Numbered from the stretch's first letter, positions 1-7,941 are shown. The stretch is 53,847 nt of DNA from Hyphomicrobiales bacterium (GCA_025356415.1 JANXTB010000066.1:1-53847); one strand, 5' to 3'. The notes: generated by a model not told the origin, from the letters alone. Program-made: numbers and translations.

Positions 1-361
1 CTTCGCCGAGCGTCGCCGCGTCGAGCAGGATGCGATGCGCGGGCTCGCGCCAGTCGACAAGCCAGATCTCGACGCTCGCGCCGTCATAGACGCCATTGGC
101 GAGATCGGTCTCGCTGAGCGACGCCGAATTCAGCGCGCCCGCAACATCCATGGCGCCTGGCGCGAGGCCGAGTTGCGCATCCATTTTTGCAGCGTCGAGG
201 CCCGCGTCGGCGTCATAGCGCACGCCGTCGAACGTGAGGTCACAATCATGGTTGGTGAAACCCTGCGCGACGCCATCGCAGCGCACCAGTTTCCAGCAAT
301 GGCAGAAGGTCGCGGCCTCGTCATCGAGACGCGCCTGTGTAGCAGGAGGAATCGCGCGCAT
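1..361 (-). CDS. GTA tail protein, DUF2163 family (ORFG13-like), C-terminus cut by the window edge
   Basis: About 120 codons are visible from the ATG at 361, and the frame is still open at base 1. The translation contains the stretch LGLAPGAMDVAGAL and the motif VEIWLVDW, both in the style of the N-terminal DUF2163 domain of the GTA baseplate/tail protein ORFG13. In the Rhodobacter capsulatus GTA this protein sits at the tail tip next to the DUF2460 protein, and the same neighbour is found here. The start lies 6 bases after the stop of the DUF2460 gene, and a run AGCAGGAGGA lies just inside the coding start. It should be about 280-300 residues when complete. The length and the downstream tail genes cannot be judged from this window. 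Confidence 0.75.
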   Translation of the reverse strand, partial: MRAIPPATQARLDDEAATFCHCWKLVRCDGVAQGFTNHDCDLTFDGVRYDADAGLDAAKMDAQLGLAPGAMDVAGALNSASLSETDLANGVYDGASVEIWLVDWREPAHRILLDAATLGE

Positions 362-367
362 GGGGCC

Positions 368-1006
368 TCAGCTTGGTCGGATTTCAAGGAGTGGGATTTT
401 GGGGATTTGTCCGATGTCGAGGCCCGCGTAATCGATCTCGAGCGAATCCGTGTCGAAGCGCGCGGGCGTGTCGAAAAGAAACCCGGCGGTGATCACGGCG
501 CCTGCCGCGGGTGCGATGGTGAAGCGCACGATTCCTGTCGAAGGATCGACCGTGAAATCGACGCCAATCACTTTTTCCGCGCCGTTCAACGCCACCCGCA
601 CGCTGTCGGCGACCGGCTTGAAAATATCCCGGCGATACGGCGCAAACGCAGCGCCGTAAGTCTTGCCGAGCTGAAAGCCGCGCGTCGCGCCGTCGCCCTG
701 TCCAAGCGCCTGATCGGTCGCCGACGGCGTCAATCCCGGCGCGCAGCTTTTGTAATCGGCGCGGTCGCGCCAGCGAAATCCGTACAGCCGCCCGCGACGC
801 TCTTCGAAAAACGCGAGCACCAGCGCAATCGCCGCCGGCGACTTCACGCCATACCCCGCGTCATAGCGCCGTCGCGAATGAAGCCAGCGCGTGTTGCGCT
901 GTTCGCGCCCGGCGCCCGTGACGACAATGTCGGTGAGCCGCTCCGGGCCGCCGCGACTGTTCATCGAAATATCGATGGGGAAACGCACCTCATGAAACGC
1001 GGTCAT
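368..1006 (-). CDS. GTA/phage distal tail protein, DUF2460 family (ORFG12-like)
   Basis: This 212-residue protein begins with the typical FHEVRFP motif. It carries the GFRWRD segment and the basic RNTRWLHSRRRYD stretch of TIGR02217/DUF2460 proteins, and length matches the family. In GTA particles this protein forms the distal tail ring. Its ATG overlaps the stop of the head-closure gene in an ATGA arrangement, so the two genes are translationally coupled. That junction is unusual. In standard GTA clusters four to five tail genes (tail terminator, major tail protein, tail chaperones, tape measure) lie between head closure and DUF2460, and none is present here. The reading frame itself is intact. 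Confidence 0.85.
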   Translation of the reverse strand: MTAFHEVRFPIDISMNSRGGPERLTDIVVTGAGREQRNTRWLHSRRRYDAGYGVKSPAAIALVLAFFEERRGRLYGFRWRDRADYKSCAPGLTPSATDQALGQGDGATRGFQLGKTYGAAFAPYRRDIFKPVADSVRVALNGAEKVIGVDFTVDPSTGIVRFTIAPAAGAVITAGFLFDTPARFDTDSLEIDYAGLDIGQIPKIPLLEIRPS

Positions 1007-1281
1007 GTCGAAATCTCCTTGCAGGCGCAGGCGATGAAACCCGATGCGGTCTCGTCATCCTGCCGCGTGATGATCTCGAACACGCGCGTCCCCAACCGCA
1101 GCCGCCAGCCCGTTTCAAATCCGTCACGCGCGCGCACGCGGATCGTCACGCCATTTTGCGAAGTCTCGATTGCGCCCCAGGCGAGAAAGCGAATCTCGTA
1201 GTTGAGCATTCCATCCGCGCCCGCGACAGGCGCCTCGACGGCGAAATGGCGGCGCAGCGCGCCAATGGTCGGCACGCTCAT
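1003..1281 (-). CDS. GTA/phage head closure (head-tail adaptor) protein, ORFG7-like
   Basis: A 92-residue protein from the ATG at 1281, which overlaps the stop of the upstream connector gene in an ATGA arrangement. The C-terminal half (GWRLRLGTRVFEI followed by a short beta-rich tail) is typical of SPP1 gp16-like head closure proteins, and size agrees with the family. It would sit between the portal/connector and the tail. The upstream methionine at 1311 lies well inside the connector gene, and the coupled start was preferred. The gene is followed directly by DUF2460 rather than by the tail terminator gene. Confidence 0.75.
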   Translation of the reverse strand: MSVPTIGALRRHFAVEAPVAGADGMLNYEIRFLAWGAIETSQNGVTIRVRARDGFETGWRLRLGTRVFEIITRQDDETASGFIACACKEIST

Positions 1282-1850
1282 GCGAGCCTCGCCGAGCGCC
1301 AGGGCATGCAAGCGGCGGCGACGCCGGCGGGCAGATGCGTGATGCGATCTTCATGCAGCGCGTCGCCGCGATGCTCATACCAATGCGCCACCAGCAGGCG
1401 CATCGCCATGCGCAGCGGCTCGGGCACGCTTTGCGGCGTGGCGCCAAAGCCCGCCGTGACATCGATCTCGATGCCCTCCGCAATGCGCCCAGGCGGCGGG
1501 GGCGCGACATCGCAAATCAACTTGGCGCCCCGCGACTGGTCGATATGGAAGCCCGCGAGATCCGCAAGCGAGGGCGCGCCCGCCGCATCGAAAATCCGCA
1601 CGGCGTCGAGCGTCATGATTGGTGACAGCGGCAGCTTGACGCAACGATCAGCCGGCCAGCGATCAAGCCGCAGGCGCCACGTCTGCGAAATCAGCGCGCG
1701 CCGCGTCGCCTGTTCGACCGCCGATCGTGCGGCGCGAATGAGCGCCAGCACCAGCTGGTCTTCGTCGCTCGCATCGAGCCGCAGCCACAGGCGCGTCTCG
1801 TCGAGCGTCAACGGCTCCAGCGCCGGACCGGCGAGAAGAATCGGCGTCAT
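1278..1850 (-). CDS. GTA/phage head-tail connector protein, ORFG6-like (phiE125 gp8 family)
   Basis: A 190-residue protein. The N-terminus has the connector hallmark LEPLTLDETRLWLRLD followed by an acidic stretch and LIRAARSAVEQATRRALI. The C-terminal helix region PEPLRMAMRLLVAHWYEHR is also typical. I chose the ATG at 1850 because GGAG lies 7 bases upstream; an ATG at 1865 is possible. It forms the ring below the portal. The gene is separated from the capsid gene by a protease gene on the opposite strand, so it either depends on read-through from the capsid transcript or has its own promoter. Confidence 0.8.
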   Translation of the reverse strand: MTPILLAGPALEPLTLDETRLWLRLDASDEDQLVLALIRAARSAVEQATRRALISQTWRLRLDRWPADRCVKLPLSPIMTLDAVRIFDAAGAPSLADLAGFHIDQSRGAKLICDVAPPPPGRIAEGIEIDVTAGFGATPQSVPEPLRMAMRLLVAHWYEHRGDALHEDRITHLPAGVAAACMPWRSARLA

Positions 1851-1899
1851 TGGAAGTCTCCGCAAGTTTGCGTTAGGAACAGCGCCTCAGGAGGCCTGA

Positions 1900-2634
1900 A
1901 TGGCGAAAATCATTTTGTTGGGCGCCGCGCTCATGCTGGCTGCGGCGACAGGCGCGAGCGCGCTCGTCGGCCCGTCGCGCGAGGAAACGGCTGCGGCCAC
2001 GCATACGCTGATGTTGTTGAAGACCGACGCGCGCGGTTCGTCGTTCTGCACGGCGAATGTCATCGCGCGCGATGTGCTGCTCACGGCTGGCCATTGCGTG
2101 ACGTCGCCTGAAAACCTGCGCGCCTACTGGCCCGGCGGCGATCTCGAACAGAAGATCGCCGCCATCGCGGTGCATCCGCTCTATCGCGCGGACGCGACGC
2201 AAAAGCGCATCAAGAGCATCGACCTGGCGTTGGTGCGCCTAGCACGTCCCCTGCCCGCGAGTTTCCGACCGATCCCGATTGCATGGGATGCGCAAATCGT
2301 CCCCGGCGCACCGTTGCAAATTGCGGGCTTCGGCCTCACGCGCGAGGGCGATGGACGCAGCGCAGGCAAACTGCACAGCGGCGCCATGGTGGTGCGCGAA
2401 CCGATCTCACAAATCCTGGTGTGGGCGAAAGACCCAGCAAACAAGGGCCTTGGCGCCTGCACGGGCGATTCCGGTGGGCCTATGCTCAGCGAAGACAGCG
2501 GCTCGCTTGTCGCCGTCACCGTCTGGTCGGAAGGCGAAGGCAAGAAGAAATGCGGCCTGCTCACGCAAGCCGTGCGGCTTGGCCCGCAGCGCGCCTTTAT
2601 CGAAGACACGCTGCGGGCTTGGGGGATCAAATAA
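1900..2634 (+). CDS. Secreted trypsin-like serine protease (family S1)
   Basis: A 244-residue protein with a signal peptide (hydrophobic 4-18, ASA cleavage motif near 19-21). It carries a complete S1 triad: His65 in LLTAGHC, Asp108 in SIDLALV and Ser191 in TGDSGGPM. Cysteines at 50 and 66 can form the disulfide next to the catalytic His. It is therefore predicted to be an active exported endopeptidase. A strong ribosome site, AGGAGG, precedes the ATG by 5 bases. The gene lies in the opposite direction to the surrounding GTA genes, and its stop abuts the stop of the capsid gene with no spacer. It is not one of the canonical GTA genes, and its role (envelope, lysis, or an unrelated cargo gene) is unknown. 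Confidence 0.85.
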   Translation: MAKIILLGAALMLAAATGASALVGPSREETAAATHTLMLLKTDARGSSFCTANVIARDVLLTAGHCVTSPENLRAYWPGGDLEQKIAAIAVHPLYRADATQKRIKSIDLALVRLARPLPASFRPIPIAWDAQIVPGAPLQIAGFGLTREGDGRSAGKLHSGAMVVREPISQILVWAKDPANKGLGACTGDSGGPMLSEDSGSLVAVTVWSEGEGKKKCGLLTQAVRLGPQRAFIEDTLRAWGIK

Positions 2635-3864
2635 TCAGGCGACGCCGAACTTCAGCAGCTTGATCGCGTCGAAATCCTGGATGCCGCCGCCGACGCGCTT
2701 GGTGGTGTAGAACAGCACGTAAGGCTTGCTGGAATAAGGATCGCGCAGCACGCGAATGCCGACGCGATCGACGATCAGGTAACAGCGGCTGAAATCCGCG
2801 CAAGCGACCGAGAACGAGTCGACGCCGACATCAGGCATGTCTTCGGCTTCGACCACCGGAAAGTTCATCAGCGTCGCGGGCGCACCGAGAGTCGCGGGCG
2901 GCGCCCACAGATATTCGCCGGTGGACGCCTTGAACTTGCGGATCATCGCCTGCGTCTTGCGGTTCATCAGAAACTTCGCATTCTGCCGATAGGAAGAACG
3001 CAACGTGTAGACGAGATCGACAAGTACGTCGGACGGATTGGCCGCCGCAAAGCCGCCCGCCACACCTGTCGGAACATAGGCGGTCTTGCCCCAGCCCCAG
3101 CCCGCCACCGTGCTCTTCGTGTAACCGAGAAGGCCCGTCGGCTTGCCGACGCCATTGCCGTTGATGAAGGCCGCGCCCTCCTGTTCGGCGAAGACGACAT
3201 CGACTTCCTCGGCAATCCATTGCTCGATGTCGACCACCGCATCGTCGAGCAACGTCTGCGTCGCCGCAGGCATGGCGTAAAGCTCCATCGCCGGGAATGT
3301 CAGATCGGCGATCTGCTGCGAATTCGTCTGCGGACGCGCATCCGTCTCGGCCACCCAGCCCGACGCCGGACCCACCGGACAGAAGGCTTTCTTGAAGGTC
3401 GCGGTCGAGATTTCACGCACGCTCGCAATAGCGCGGATCGGCGAAATATTGGCCATGCGCTTCAGAATCTCGCGCTCGGCCGGCACCGGCACGAGATAGC
3501 CGCCATCCGGGCCAGAACCCGCCGACAGCGCCTTTTCTTCCATGCCCTTCAAGCCAGCAGCCTCGCCGGTGCGCATGTAGGAGCGGAACGCCGCCTTGTG
3601 CTCGCGTGACATCGGCTCTTCGCGCTGTTCGCCTGCAAGCGGAGGACGCGATTTCTCAACCAGCATGCGGTCCATGCGTTTGCGGGTGTCATCGAGCGCG
3701 GCGTCGATGCGCGTCAGTTTTTCTTCGGTGACGACGTCCGACGAAAGACGACGCTCGATCTGCGTCAGGCGCTCGTCATTGGTTTCGCGGAAGGCGCCGA
3801 ACACGCGGTGCATTTCGTCGATCACGGTGTCGCTGGCGACGGATTTGGTTTCGATCGCAGTCAT
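2635..3864 (-). CDS. HK97-family major capsid protein (ORFG5-like)
   Basis: A 409-residue protein from the ATG at 3864 (AGAAGGA ribosome site upstream). Residues up to about 100 are charged and helical, like the delta scaffold domain that is removed by the prohead protease. The mature part begins near SAGSGPDGGYLVP and contains AFINGNGVGKPTGLL and the C-terminal VLFYTTKRVGGG, typical of the HK97 fold in GTA capsids. It follows the protease gene by 14 bases. Length fits the family (about 400). Confidence 0.92.
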   Translation of the reverse strand: MTAIETKSVASDTVIDEMHRVFGAFRETNDERLTQIERRLSSDVVTEEKLTRIDAALDDTRKRMDRMLVEKSRPPLAGEQREEPMSREHKAAFRSYMRTGEAAGLKGMEEKALSAGSGPDGGYLVPVPAEREILKRMANISPIRAIASVREISTATFKKAFCPVGPASGWVAETDARPQTNSQQIADLTFPAMELYAMPAATQTLLDDAVVDIEQWIAEEVDVVFAEQEGAAFINGNGVGKPTGLLGYTKSTVAGWGWGKTAYVPTGVAGGFAAANPSDVLVDLVYTLRSSYRQNAKFLMNRKTQAMIRKFKASTGEYLWAPPATLGAPATLMNFPVVEAEDMPDVGVDSFSVACADFSRCYLIVDRVGIRVLRDPYSSKPYVLFYTTKRVGGGIQDFDAIKLLKFGVA

Positions 3865-3878
3865 GAAAAGTCCTTCTC

Positions 3879-4388
3879 TCAATGCATGTGGTTTTCAATG
3901 GCGCGCTTCACCGTAGTCACGCGCGCTTGGGGCAGCATGGGAAAGGTCACGATGGAAATTTCCCACAGGTCGAGTTCCAGCAGGCGGCGCACGCCGCCGC
4001 CCGACGTCTTGCGCGCGGTCTTCACGCGAAAGCCGATCGACAATCCATCGACCGCGCCTTCGCGCAGCAGCGCCAGCGCCTCGCGCGCGCGCGCCACCGC
4101 GAGATTGAGGCGGCCCTTTACTTTCAGGCCGCGCCAATCTTCCTCGATGGAGAGCCAGCTGCCGATCGGCGAGGCTGGATCATGCTGCCAGAGCATGCGC
4201 ACCTGCCGCGCGCCGCGCCGTGTCAGCGATTGCGCGAAGGCGCCGGGCGCCACCTGGTCGCCGCCAAGATCGACAAGGCCGAAGATGCTGGCGTAGCCCT
4301 CGAAGAGTCCATCTTCGCTGATCGACAGCGCGGACTTTGCGTCGCGCTGATGCAGGGCGCGCGGGCCCATGATCTTGCGCTCCAGCAT
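3879..4388 (-). CDS. HK97-family prohead protease (ORFG4-like, family U35)
   Basis: A 169-residue protein from the ATG at 4388. It contains the U35 signature elements: a His in LWQHDPASPIG and a Ser in VDGLSIGF, followed by LDLWEISIVTFPM, which is typical of phage prohead proteases. It matures the capsid by cutting off the delta domain. The start was chosen because GGAGAA lies 6 bases upstream and because its ATG overlaps the stop of a 35-codon ORF (TGATG), indicating coupled translation. A much longer open frame upstream overlaps two other small coupled ORFs and looks spurious. Confidence 0.88.
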   Translation of the reverse strand: MLERKIMGPRALHQRDAKSALSISEDGLFEGYASIFGLVDLGGDQVAPGAFAQSLTRRGARQVRMLWQHDPASPIGSWLSIEEDWRGLKVKGRLNLAVARAREALALLREGAVDGLSIGFRVKTARKTSGGGVRRLLELDLWEISIVTFPMLPQARVTTVKRAIENHMH

Positions 4389-4495
4389 CAGGCTTTCTCC
4401 ATGAGCACGAGGCGGCGCTCGAGCACTTTCAGAAAGCGCCGGAAAACGCGCGTGGACGCGGGTCGGCGGGAGACGAGAAACGGAAACAGCCTCAT
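4388..4495 (-). CDS. 35-residue basic micro-protein in the GTA operon
   Basis: A very short ORF that reads MRLFPFLVSRR and then a basic helical stretch ending in LVLMEKA. Three things support it as a gene. Its ATG overlaps the stop of the upstream 62-codon ORF (ATGA). Its TGA overlaps the ATG of the prohead protease (TGATG). A GGAGAA ribosome site lies 5 bases before its start. It is rich in Arg and large hydrophobic residues. I do not recognise a family. Some GTA clusters carry a small uncharacterised gene between portal and protease, and this may be a counterpart. It could equally be a translational relay with no functional product. Confidence 0.5.
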   Translation of the reverse strand: MRLFPFLVSRRPASTRVFRRFLKVLERRLVLMEKA

Positions 4496-4680
4496 TTGTT
4501 TTCTCCGAAGCGGCGGTTGAAGCGGGAAAGTTCGCGAACGAATTCATCGAACCGGCGATTTGCGGCGGCGCATTCGCGCAGCGCAAAGACAAGCAGCGAA
4601 GACGCGCCGCTCGCCCAAAGAAACAGCGTCAAATGCGCAAGATCGCCGCGCTCGATGACGCTCTGCGTGATGTCGGGCAT
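4492..4680 (-). CDS. 62-residue single-span membrane protein in the GTA operon
   Basis: Starting at the ATG at 4680, the product is MPDITQSVIERG, then a hydrophobic segment (about residues 14-34, LTLFLWASGASSLLVFALREC) and a charged amphipathic C-terminus rich in Arg, Asn and Phe. It lies between portal and prohead protease, where GTA clusters carry a small uncharacterised gene (orfg3.5 in Rhodobacter). Function is unknown; the single span suggests membrane association. Translation is coupled to the following 35-codon ORF through an ATGA overlap. A palindromic repeat separates it from the portal gene. Confidence 0.6.
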   Translation of the reverse strand: MPDITQSVIERGDLAHLTLFLWASGASSLLVFALRECAAANRRFDEFVRELSRFNRRFGENK

Positions 4681-4703
4681 GGGCCGTGGTCCATATTCTT
4701 GGT

Positions 4704-4797
4704 CGTCATTGCGAGGAGCGAAGCGACGAAGCAATCCATCTAGCGGCTGCCGCCCGAAGATGGATTGCCGCGTCGCCTTCGGCTCCTCGCAATGACG
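4704..4797. repeat. Palindromic REP-like element, full copy, inside the GTA operon
   Basis: It begins CGTCATTGCGAGGAGCGAAG and ends with the reverse complement CTCCTCGCAATGACG, with GCAATCCATC and GATGGATTGC near the centre, so the whole 94 bases can fold into one long hairpin. It sits between the portal stop and the start of the 62-codon ORF, within the cotranscribed head genes. Confidence 0.9.
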
Positions 4798-4800
4798 AGG

Positions 4801-5979
4801 CTAATGGGGAAGGACGCGGGGCGCATAACCCAAGGCCTCGCGCTTCTCGTCATCGGTGAGAAACGTCGCCGCGCCTATGCGCGCCCATTCCGCGCTGCGC
4901 TCTGCGGCGAGCGCATCGAGCGCATCGACATTGAGCCGCAGCTCGAACGGGCCGAAAGCGGCGAGCGCCCAGGTCGCGAATGAGCCCTGCAGTCTCTGCG
5001 CAAAGGGCAACACGGTCTGTCGCCAGAAGGCGCGGTTGGCCTCCTGATAATTAGCGTAAGTATTGTCGCCCGGCAGGCCGAGCACCATCGGCGGCACGCC
5101 GAGCGCCAGCGCGATCTCGCGCGCGGCGGCAGCTTTCGCCTCGATAAAATCCATGTCTTTGGGCGTCAGCGACAGCGGCTTCCAGTCGAGCCCGCCTTCG
5201 AGCAGCAGTGGGCGCCCGGCATTGCGCGGGCCCGAAAAACTTTCATCGAGTTCCGCTTTCAGGCGCTCGAATTGGTCTTCCGACAAAGTCGCGCCATCGG
5301 GTCCCGCATAGACAAGCGCGCCTGAGGGGCGTGCGGCGTTTTCGAGCAGTGCGCGGTTCCATTGTCCGGCGGCGTTGTGAATATCGATGGCGGTTTCGGC
5401 TGCGGCGAGCGGCGAGGCGCCGTAGTAATCATCGAGCGGCGCATGAAACTTGAAATGCAGGATTGCGCCCGGTCCCTCGCCTGCGGGAAACCGGACCAGC
5501 TCGGCGCCGACGCGATATTCATACGCCGCCGGCCATCCGTTCGCGCCCGGCACTACCGTCATGCGATCTGGTCGCAGCACATGCAATTCGTGCAGGACAT
5601 CGCCAAGGCTGACGCCTTCCACATAGGCGTTGCCGAACAGCATGAGATTCGACACCAGCGTCTCGACAAAGGCGCCATGCGTCTGCGCGGCATTGGGCGC
5701 TTTCATCAGCGTGAGCATGGGGTGTTCGGGCGCTTCCAAACCATCGACATAGGCGAGCCAGGGTACAGAGGCGACCGCCTCCGCCACCATGCGCACGGAG
5801 CGGAACACGATCGGATTCTGCTCATAGCCCTGCCGCACCAGTTCGGTGAGGCGGCGCGGCTGGGGACGCGTGAGGCCGGGGAGCCCGAGGGGAAAAACAG
5901 TTGCGGCGCGGGAGGATTTCACCTGCGCCACGCGCACGGGCGCCGTCGCGCCGATGAGGCGCGTGAGAAAAGATGCCAT
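4801..5979 (-). CDS. Phage portal protein, HK97 gp3 family (ORFG3-like)
   Basis: A 392-residue protein from the ATG at 5979, preceded by AAGGA. Family features include a run NPIVFRSVRMVAEAVASVPW near the N-terminus, YGASPLAAAETAIDIHNAA, and the C-terminal GLPGDNTYANYQEANRAFW segment that is nearly invariant in GTA and HK97-type portals. The portal forms the dodecameric DNA gate at one capsid vertex and binds the terminase. The start is 28 bases downstream of the terminase stop. A longer open frame extends upstream into the terminase gene, but its residues do not look like portal sequence. Confidence 0.92.
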   Translation of the reverse strand: MASFLTRLIGATAPVRVAQVKSSRAATVFPLGLPGLTRPQPRRLTELVRQGYEQNPIVFRSVRMVAEAVASVPWLAYVDGLEAPEHPMLTLMKAPNAAQTHGAFVETLVSNLMLFGNAYVEGVSLGDVLHELHVLRPDRMTVVPGANGWPAAYEYRVGAELVRFPAGEGPGAILHFKFHAPLDDYYGASPLAAAETAIDIHNAAGQWNRALLENAARPSGALVYAGPDGATLSEDQFERLKAELDESFSGPRNAGRPLLLEGGLDWKPLSLTPKDMDFIEAKAAAAREIALALGVPPMVLGLPGDNTYANYQEANRAFWRQTVLPFAQRLQGSFATWALAAFGPFELRLNVDALDALAAERSAEWARIGAATFLTDDEKREALGYAPRVLPH

Positions 5980-6007
5980 GTGTAATCCTTGTTTTCTAGC
6001 TCGGAAC

Positions 6008-7402
6008 TTAGATCCGCCGCACCTTCGGCTCGCCCGCCTCGCGGCCGAGCGCCAGCGCGGTGATCGCCCAGACCAGCGCGTCGAGCCTGTCGGGACTGCG
6101 GCCATTCTCCAGCCCGTTGGGACCGAAGGCGCACATTTCATCTTCGAGCGCCGGGAAGGCGCCGACGTGGTGCACGCGGCCCTGTTCGTAAAGTTGCGCC
6201 ACCGGCGCCGCGCGCAGGTATTTACCGCGTGTCGCGCGCACCTGCCGCACAGGCACTTGCGCATCCGCCTCGCCAATCACGGCGGCGACCATCTCGCCGC
6301 CCTGGTTGACTTCCGCAACCAGATCGTCGGCGTCTCGCGCATGATAAAGCGCCACGGCCGCGCGCGCCCATTTCGCCGGTCGCGCCGCGCTGAGCGAGGC
6401 GTCCTCCAGCACATGCACATGACCATCCGCGTCAATGCCGGCGGCGATGATGCCGCAAGCGTCGGCGCGCGCATGAGACGACGCGGGCGGATCAATCGCC
6501 ACTACGATGCGCCGCAACGGTGGGGCGCAATCGCGGCGGCACGCTTCGAGCATGTCGCGCGTCCACAAGGCGTCGGCGCGCTCTTCCACCATTTCCCCCA
6601 GCAATTCCTGCCGGCCGAGCCGTGTGCCCGCGTAGCGCGTGACGATGCGCTCCAGAAAATCAGCGGCGAGATTGCGCGCATTGGCCTGCGTCGGCGCCCG
6701 CGTCACCGCTGTTTTCGGGTCAGCGAGCAAGCGCTTCAGAATGGGCGTCGGGCGCGGCGTCGTGGTCACGACCTGACGGGGATGATCGCCGAGGCGAAGG
6801 CCAAATTGCAGCATGTCGAATGTCTCTTCGGGCTTCCGCCATTTCGCGAGTTCGTCGAGCCACGCGCAGGCGAATTGCGGTCCGCGCAGGCTTTGGGGAT
6901 CTTCGGCGGAAAACGCCTGCGCCATGGCCCCATTCGGCCAGGCGAGCCGCCGGCGCGAGGGCTCCCACAGAGGCCGCTCATCGCGCGCATGAATGGACAG
7001 CAGGCCCGACACGCCCTCGATCATCACATCGCGCACATCGGCCGCCGTTTCGCCCACAAGCGCGATGCGGCCGACCGGCGCGTTGGAAAATCCCGGCAGG
7101 CCGAGCGCCATGCCGCGCACCCATTCGGCGCCGCTGCGCGTCTTGCCGGCGCCGCGCCCGCCCATGATCAGCCACACGGTCCACGGCCCGCCGCCCTGCG
7201 CGCGAGGCGGCGGCCATTGATCGTCGCGCGCGCTGAAATCCCACGCGGCCAGCAGCGTTTCGAGATCGCGGGCGGAGAGCCCGTCGAGCGCCTCATTCAG
7301 CGTCCCGTTCGCCGCGCAGGCTTTCAAGTCGTTCAGCAAGCGCCTCTCGCAATGCGGCCAGCTCGCGGGGAGCGTCTTCTCTGGCGATGTCATCTGCATC
7401 AT
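6008..7402 (-). CDS. Terminase large subunit / GTA DNA-packaging ATPase (ORFG2-like)
   Basis: A 464-residue protein with Walker A GGRGAGKT at 81-88, Walker B-like ACAWLDEL at about 178-185, an ATPase coupling region with VVTTTPRPTP, and a C-terminal RNase H-like nuclease domain beginning near VVAIDPPAS. This is the motor that pumps DNA into the head and cuts it. In GTAs it packages host DNA by a headful mechanism. An AAAGGGG ribosome site lies before the ATG at 7402. The first 110 bases overlap the upstream small gene in another frame, which is larger than normal; no in-frame ATG start after that gene would keep the N-terminal helix. Confidence 0.92.
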   Translation of the reverse strand: MMQMTSPEKTLPASWPHCERRLLNDLKACAANGTLNEALDGLSARDLETLLAAWDFSARDDQWPPPRAQGGGPWTVWLIMGGRGAGKTRSGAEWVRGMALGLPGFSNAPVGRIALVGETAADVRDVMIEGVSGLLSIHARDERPLWEPSRRRLAWPNGAMAQAFSAEDPQSLRGPQFACAWLDELAKWRKPEETFDMLQFGLRLGDHPRQVVTTTPRPTPILKRLLADPKTAVTRAPTQANARNLAADFLERIVTRYAGTRLGRQELLGEMVEERADALWTRDMLEACRRDCAPPLRRIVVAIDPPASSHARADACGIIAAGIDADGHVHVLEDASLSAARPAKWARAAVALYHARDADDLVAEVNQGGEMVAAVIGEADAQVPVRQVRATRGKYLRAAPVAQLYEQGRVHHVGAFPALEDEMCAFGPNGLENGRSPDRLDALVWAITALALGREAGEPKVRRI

Positions 7403-7799
7403 TGGCGCCCCTTTGCGCTTGCGCCTTGTCGGCGGCGCCCAGGCGGCGCAAGTCGCCGAGCGTCTTCACGAGCAGGCCGAGAATGCGCGCCTTTCGCTCG
7501 GCGCCGGGATGGGCGGTGTTTTCAATCTCGCTTTCGGCGCGCGCGATTTCACGACGCAGCGCGCGCACGAGACGGCGCTCCAACGCCAATGTGTCGAGCG
7601 GCTCATCGCTCGCCTCCACCGGCTCGCGCGCGGGGGTCGCTGTCGTCGCGCCGCGCTCCGGCCAGCTCTCGCGCTTGCGCAAGCTGCGAAACGCGGCCGG
7701 CGTCAGGCCCAGTGTCGTGGCGATCTTGGCGAGCGGCGTCGCGTCATCAGCGTAAAGCGCGCGCGCACGGGTGAGCGCGGCCTTGCCGGGCTTTTTCAT
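7293..7799 (-). CDS. Putative small terminase subunit (ORFG1-like)
   Basis: A 168-residue protein, first gene of the cluster. The N-terminus (ARALYADDATPLAKIATTLG, then TPAAFRSLRKRE) looks like the helix-turn-helix of small terminases, which recognise DNA for packaging. The rest is charged and predicted helical, with many Arg, Glu and Ala. Small terminases are poorly conserved, and the call rests mainly on position directly before the large subunit and on the HTH-like start. The 3' end overlaps the large terminase gene by 110 bases. Confidence 0.65.
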   Translation of the reverse strand: MKKPGKAALTRARALYADDATPLAKIATTLGLTPAAFRSLRKRESWPERGATTATPAREPVEASDEPLDTLALERRLVRALRREIARAESEIENTAHPGAERKARILGLLVKTLGDLRRLGAADKAQAQRGANDADDIAREDAPRELAALREALAERLESLRGERDAE

Positions 7800-7881
7800 C
7801 GCTCGCTCCTGTCAGGGAAAGCAGCCGCCGTGGCCTCGCGGAGAGCGAGGCGCTGTCGGCGCATGTGTGGAGAATGACCAA

Positions 7882-7910
7882 ACCCTACACCCGAAGCGTC
7901 ACGCTGTCAA
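7882..7910 (-). promoter_or_regulatory. Sigma70-type promoter for the GTA head operon
   Basis: Read on the minus strand, the site is TTGACA (7910-7905), 17 bases, then TAGGGT (7887-7882). The -35 box is perfect and the -10 box keeps the T, A and final T. Transcription would start near 7875, about 75 bases before the small terminase ATG at 7799. It is the only clear promoter in the 142-base gap between the FMN reductase gene and the GTA cluster. Confidence 0.6.
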
Positions 7911-7941
7911 GAACAAATTCCTAACTAGGCTAAAAAGCCCA

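Noticed and set aside
5846-7774. A 642-codon open frame on the plus strand across the portal and terminase genes
   Set aside because: It is the antisense frame of strongly recognised phage genes in GC-rich DNA; its translation is Arg/His-rich and matches no family.
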